From Pontiella desulfatans (GTDB lineage Bacteria; Verrucomicrobiota; Kiritimatiellia; Kiritimatiellales; Pontiellaceae): a stretch of 64,000 bases of DNA. A model generated the notes under the pieces. The model did not search any database. It was not told the DNA's origin and worked only from the letters and a program-made list of their open reading frames with translations. Location of the stretch: the NCBI RefSeq assembly GCF_900890425.1, contig NZ_CAAHFG010000001.1, forward strand, positions 3,348,001 through 3,412,000, written 5' to 3'. The position numbers were made by a program, and so were the translations under genes. Below are positions 60,337 to 64,000 of the stretch, piece by piece (position 1 is the first letter of the stretch; the number at the start of each line of letters is the position of its first letter).

Positions 60337-61826
60337 CCGGAAATTCCCTGCGAAAACCCACACGCTAGCTGGTTTGCCTCCAGAAAACGAGCATAGCAAC
60401 CGTTGTATTCCCCCGTTGTCGAAGGGGCTTTCCGGTCTGTCACCTCATGAACGGCATCCAGCGGCGAAAAATCGGCCCACAGCCCGGATCCGACCGCCGC
60501 CAGCGCCGCGGCGCCCAGCGCCGCCGCCTGCTGGTCGATATTGGTCCGGACCATGGTTTTGCCGTAGATGTCGGCATACAGCTGCATCCAGTCGTCGTTG
60601 CGGCTCCCGCCGCCAACCGCTAGCATTTCCTCTCCGACGGAGGTCACCGATTCCAGCGCATCCAGCGCCCGTTTCAAGCCGAAGCAGATGCCTTCGAGCA
60701 CCGCGCGAACCAGGTCCGCGCGCGTCGTGCCCAGCGAGAGGTTCAAGAAACCGCCGCGCACCGCCGGCGATTCGTCGAGCGACGATCCGCCCGCCAGATG
60801 CGGCACGAAAACCACGCCGTTCGCGCCGGGCGGCGCGGTTTGCGCCTCGGCGATCAGCGCATCGTAATCCATCTCCGGGCAGAGGGTTTCCTTGAGCCAG
60901 CGGAGCGAGGAACCGGCGGAAAAAATGGCGGTTGCCGAAGCAAACATGCCCGGCACCACATGGGTGAAAACATACGGGCGCGTTGCCGGATCCAGCACCG
61001 GTTCGGCGGAAGAAACCGCGATCCAGCTCGACGAACCCATCGCGTTGTAGCAGGCCCCTTCCCGGAAGGCCATGGCACCGAGCGCCATGCAGGAGTTGTC
61101 GACGCCGCCCGCCACCACCTTCACCGACTCCGGCAAGCCGAGCTCCGCCGCCGCTGCGGCGGTCAGCGTGCCCAGCACCTCCGTGGATGGAACAATCTTC
61201 GGGAACAGTTCCGGCGAGAGTCCGCTCGCGGCAATCAGCCTGGCGGAATAGCGCCAGCCCTTCAGGTCGTAGACGCCGCTGCCGGAGGCATACGAATAGT
61301 CCGTTGCCACCACGCCGGTCATCTTGAAGTTGATGTAGTCCTTGGTGCCGATCACCGTGTGGATTTTGGCGAAGGTTTCCGGCTCGTTGTCGCGTAGCCA
61401 CATGATTTTGAAAACCGTATAGAGCGCCGGCGGAAAGCCGTTGCCCGTGAGCATGTACCACTCCTCCTCGGATACATGCCCGAAAAATTCCGGCACCTGG
61501 GAATTTGGGCGCGAATCCGACCAGATCGGAACCTGGTCGCGCAGCAGGGTTCCGTCCGCATCCAGCGGCACCAGCCCCAAACTGTGCCCGGAAACGCCGA
61601 TCGCCGCAACCGCGGCCTTCTCCAACGGATAGGCCTCGAACAGTTTCCGTGTGCTCTCCACCACCGACTGCCACCAATCCGCCGGACGCTGCTCGTGCCA
61701 GCCGTCCTGCGGATATAGCGTTTCATACGATTCAAAACCGCTGGCCAGGCATTCGCCCGCCGCATCGTAGAGCGAGGCCTTCGTGCCGCCCGTCCCAAAA
61801 TCATATGCGATGATATACTGATCCAT
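60333..61826 (-). CDS. FGGY-family carbohydrate kinase (xylulokinase-like)
   Basis: A 497-residue cytoplasmic sugar kinase. The ATP-binding start YDFGTGGTKASLYD, the FGGY segment GVSGHSLGLVPLD, the DGWHEQRPADWW region and VVAGGVDNSCMALGA, AVGGGSRNDDWMQ in the C-terminal lobe all fit FGGY kinases. It is most like xylulokinases in overall pattern, but ribulo-, fuculo- and rhamnulokinases share this fold, and the context (fucosidases and sulfatases elsewhere, SDR upstream) does not settle the sugar. It follows the SDR by nine bases and overlaps the IclR gene. No xylose isomerase or fucose isomerase is in the window. Confidence 0.9.
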   Translation of the reverse strand: MDQYIIAYDFGTGGTKASLYDAAGECLASGFESYETLYPQDGWHEQRPADWWQSVVESTRKLFEAYPLEKAAVAAIGVSGHSLGLVPLDADGTLLRDQVPIWSDSRPNSQVPEFFGHVSEEEWYMLTGNGFPPALYTVFKIMWLRDNEPETFAKIHTVIGTKDYINFKMTGVVATDYSYASGSGVYDLKGWRYSARLIAASGLSPELFPKIVPSTEVLGTLTAAAAAELGLPESVKVVAGGVDNSCMALGAMAFREGACYNAMGSSSWIAVSSAEPVLDPATRPYVFTHVVPGMFASATAIFSAGSSLRWLKETLCPEMDYDALIAEAQTAPPGANGVVFVPHLAGGSSLDESPAVRGGFLNLSLGTTRADLVRAVLEGICFGLKRALDALESVTSVGEEMLAVGGGSRNDDWMQLYADIYGKTMVRTNIDQQAAALGAAALAAVGSGLWADFSPLDAVHEVTDRKAPSTTGEYNGCYARFLEANQLACGFSQGISG

Positions 61827-61835
61827 TAAATAGCT

Positions 61836-62597
61836 CTACAAGCAGGTATAGCCGCCATCCACAACCAGGTCCGAGCCGGTTGTCCATTGCGACGCATCGC
61901 TGGCCAGATAGACATAGGCACCGATCAAATCCTCGGGGCTTCCAATCCGGCCCATCGGGGTTTTCTCCGTCCAGCCCGGCAGATAGTCGGTCATCGACGC
62001 CACCAGTTCCGTACCGATATAACCGGGGCTGATGCAGTTCACGCGGACATTGTGGGGCGCCCACTCCACGGCCAGCGCCTTGGTCAGGTGCTTCACCCCC
62101 GCCTTGGAGGCGCAGTAGTTGGCGATCTTCTGGGGCACGTTGATGATGGACGAGGACATGGAGGCGGTGCTGATGATGGAGCCGCTTTTCTGCTGGAGCA
62201 TCACCTTGCCCGCCGCGCGGGCCGTCAGGAAAACCCCGTTGAGATTCACATCGATCACCTGGAGCCAGTCTTCATAGGAAATATCCTCGGCGTTGTTGAG
62301 GTTGGCAATGCCGGCATTGTTGACCGCAATATCCAAACCGCCGAATTCGCCGACGACCGTCCGGACCATGTCGTCGACCTGCCCCGGATTGGTGACATCC
62401 GTTTTCACGGCCAGCGCCTTCACGCCTTTTTCCCGGAGCTCGGAGCAGGTCTGCTCCGCCTTCTCCATATCCAGGTCGACAATCGCGACGTTGGCGCCGA
62501 AATCCGCATACGCCAAGGCAATGGCTTTGCCGATCCCCTGCGCTCCGCCTGTGATGAATGCATTCTTGCCCGTCAGATCAAACAGCTTGATGCCCAT
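61836..62597 (-). CDS. Short-chain dehydrogenase/reductase (SDR)
   Basis: A 253-residue classical SDR that oxidises or reduces a hydroxyl/keto group with NAD(P). The nucleotide-binding ITGGAQGIGK is at about 15-24; VDLDMEKAE after the second strand, with Asp at the specificity position, suggests NAD(H). NNAGIAN, the serine in IISTASMSS and YCASK complete the active site. The ATG at 62597 was chosen because AAAGG lies about nine bases upstream and the fold begins there. It stands between a sulfatase and a sugar kinase, so a sugar or sugar-alcohol substrate is likely (for example fucose or gluconate type); this is inference. Confidence 0.92.
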   Translation of the reverse strand: MGIKLFDLTGKNAFITGGAQGIGKAIALAYADFGANVAIVDLDMEKAEQTCSELREKGVKALAVKTDVTNPGQVDDMVRTVVGEFGGLDIAVNNAGIANLNNAEDISYEDWLQVIDVNLNGVFLTARAAGKVMLQQKSGSIISTASMSSSIINVPQKIANYCASKAGVKHLTKALAVEWAPHNVRVNCISPGYIGTELVASMTDYLPGWTEKTPMGRIGSPEDLIGAYVYLASDASQWTTGSDLVVDGGYTCL

Positions 62598-62622
62598 AAC
62601 GTATTCCTTTCCTAAACGTTTC

Positions 62623-64000
62623 CTATTCCTTGGTGTATTCCGGATACTGCGCCAGCACTTCGGCGTCGAACCTAAAATCATCGACGACAACATGGCCCCA
62701 GCCGTCCGTGGATTTATCTGCGATCTTGATATACATCTTCTTGCCGGTATAAGGCTCCAGGTTCCAACTCGCCTTTTGCATGGTCTGGCTATTCACGCCT
62801 TGCGCCCGTTCGACCTCTTTTCCATCCTCGGCGCATAGGGCGGCATAGGTCATAGCGCCTTTTCCGCCGCCAATCCGGAACGTCATTTTTCCGCCCTTGG
62901 GAATAAACAACGGCGAGACCACGACGCCGGTCTGCGCATCCATTCCCCTGTCCGCATCTGCCGCAGGTTCAAGCGTGGTCAGGTAATACTCGCCCTGCTT
63001 GTTGTATGCCTCGCCGTTCCGAAAAAATTCGGCACGGTTGCCAATGGGATGCCCAAAATGGCCTTCAACCACGTTCCAGGGTTCCAACACGCCCGATTCA
63101 AAATCGAACGATGCGTTTTTATCACTCGGCGATGCAGCGATTTTGGGTGCGGCGCCTGCCATTGAAGCCGTTTTCTTTTTGGCCGGAGCCGGCTTGGGGG
63201 GAGCGTAGCCGGCAAGCAACTCCTTCATCTGCTGCACCACTTCGGGATATTGGTTGTAGAGGTTGGTGGTTTGGCGCACGTCCGCGTCCAGATCGTAGAG
63301 CTGGGCGGGTGGCGCATCTTTCTTGATCCGCCCGTTTTCGATATCGCTGTTCACACTTCCGACAAAGGAAGCACACACCGCCCCTCCGGCGCCATGCGAA
63401 CCGGGACCGCCCCGGAACCCGCCCTCGCCTTGCGTCGGGATATACATCCACTTCCCTTTGCGAACAGCAAGATGGGAGGGCCTATGGGGGGAAAGCAGAA
63501 GCGTATCGCGCAGCGGGGCTGCCGGTTCTTCCAGTAGCGCGGGCAGGACATTCACACTGTCCGCAAGCTGTTCCTTTTCCACCGTCTGCTCCGTGAGCGC
63601 GGCGAAGGTCGCCAGCATATCCACATTGCAGATCAATTGATCCGACGTGGTGCCCGGCTCGATCCGGCCCGGCCATTTGGCAATGAACGGAACCCGGTGC
63701 CCGCCTTCCCATGCACCAAACTTGAACCCGAGCAGATCGCCGTTTTGACGATGGCCGTCCGCGAAGGCGGCCTGGCCGCCATGGTTGAACATGCCGCCGT
63801 TGTCGCTGGTGAAAAGAATCAGCGTATTCTCCGCAACGCCTTGCTCTTCCAACGCCTTCACGACCTCGCCGACCATCCAGTCCAGCTCGTGGATGAAGTC
63901 GCCATAAAGCCCGCACTGGCTGGTGCCCTGGAAACGGGGCGCCGGCGTGAACGGGTGGTGGATGTTCGTGGTCGCCAGGTAGACGAAGAACGGTTTGTCC
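62623..64000 (-). CDS. S1-family sulfatase with C-terminal carbohydrate-binding-like domain (partial, 5' end outside window)
   Basis: The C-terminal 459 residues of a sulfatase. The frame is open to the window edge and begins DKPFFVYLATTNIHHPF, a typical internal sulfatase segment, followed by FTSDNGGMFNHGG and WEGGHRVPFIAKWPGR. The N-terminal part with the formylglycine motif lies outside. After an Ala/Pro/Lys linker (APPKPAPAKKKT) comes a beta-sandwich of about 160 residues (FDFESGVLEPWNVVEGHFG to DGWGHVVVDDFRFD) that resembles the sandwich domains of some GH32-type proteins and is probably a glycan-binding domain. It is the first visible gene of the operon SDR, kinase, IclR, propeller and HzsA-like protein, 25 bases before the SDR. 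Confidence 0.92.
   Translation of the reverse strand, partial: DKPFFVYLATTNIHHPFTPAPRFQGTSQCGLYGDFIHELDWMVGEVVKALEEQGVAENTLILFTSDNGGMFNHGGQAAFADGHRQNGDLLGFKFGAWEGGHRVPFIAKWPGRIEPGTTSDQLICNVDMLATFAALTEQTVEKEQLADSVNVLPALLEEPAAPLRDTLLLSPHRPSHLAVRKGKWMYIPTQGEGGFRGGPGSHGAGGAVCASFVGSVNSDIENGRIKKDAPPAQLYDLDADVRQTTNLYNQYPEVVQQMKELLAGYAPPKPAPAKKKTASMAGAAPKIAASPSDKNASFDFESGVLEPWNVVEGHFGHPIGNRAEFFRNGEAYNKQGEYYLTTLEPAADADRGMDAQTGVVVSPLFIPKGGKMTFRIGGGKGAMTYAALCAEDGKEVERAQGVNSQTMQKASWNLEPYTGKKMYIKIADKSTDGWGHVVVDDFRFDAEVLAQYPEYTKE

Noticed and set aside
1-64000. CRISPR arrays, tRNA or rRNA genes, toxin-antitoxin or phage defence systems
   Set aside because: No regularly spaced repeats, cloverleaf-like or rRNA sequences, and no defence-type genes were recognised in any part of the window.

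Overview
The window looks like part of a glycan-foraging chromosome from the Kiritimatiellota (Pontiellaceae-like) branch of the PVC bacteria. The reasons are several S1 sulfatases, fucosidases of the GH29 and GH95 types, a PEP-CTERM protein, autotransporter-like beta-strand exoproteins, PhoD-like phosphoesterases, HzsA-related heme proteins, and many secreted proteins with a shared C-terminal beta module. The assignment rests on gene content only, not on a marker gene. No tRNA, rRNA, CRISPR array or origin was seen.

Layout. (1) Positions 1-4225 (minus): two sulfatases, the first cut by the window edge. (2) 4506-22297 (minus): a long run that begins with a surface-type beta protein (19259-22297), followed by a GHL15-like hydrolase with LamG, a TIM-barrel-like hydrolase ('WRGEY' family), its CBM-like partner, PhoD, an SGNH/alpha-beta esterase, a second PhoD and a sulfatase. 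(3) 22652-27957 (minus): an operon GH95 - GH29 - GH2 in which an IS21-type element has cut off the GH2 gene. (4) 28069-35064 (minus): a PEP-CTERM protein, a terminator-like hairpin, then two related carbohydrate esterases. (5) 35223-48594 (minus): a seven-gene run made of repeated WRGEY/CBM pairs with PhoD, SGNH and a GHL15-like protein. (6) 48877-54440 (plus): a triple-repeat beta-helix exoprotein, a terminator, then a histidine kinase with discoidin-like sensor domains and a NarL-type response regulator. (7) 54584-55894 (minus): a membrane-anchored vWA-like protein. (8) 56042-64000 (minus): a tight operon of sulfatase, SDR dehydrogenase, FGGY sugar kinase, IclR regulator, beta-propeller protein and an HzsA-related diheme protein.

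The genes together suggest stepwise breakdown of a sulfated, probably fucose-containing and esterified polysaccharide outside the cytoplasm, with the kinase, dehydrogenase and IclR regulator handling a released sugar.

The strongest unexplained signal is regulatory. A 16-base box close to TCCTCCAAACGTAGGA stands in front of six transcription units, always in the same orientation relative to the gene. In five cases it lies exactly 22 bases before a TAnnnT-like -10 element, and in the sixth 23 bases. That places it at about -42, the position of a class II activator site. The second is a gene pair, WRGEY hydrolase plus CBM/LVLNG partner, present three times and always in the same order; two of the copies belong to a duplicated four-gene cassette.
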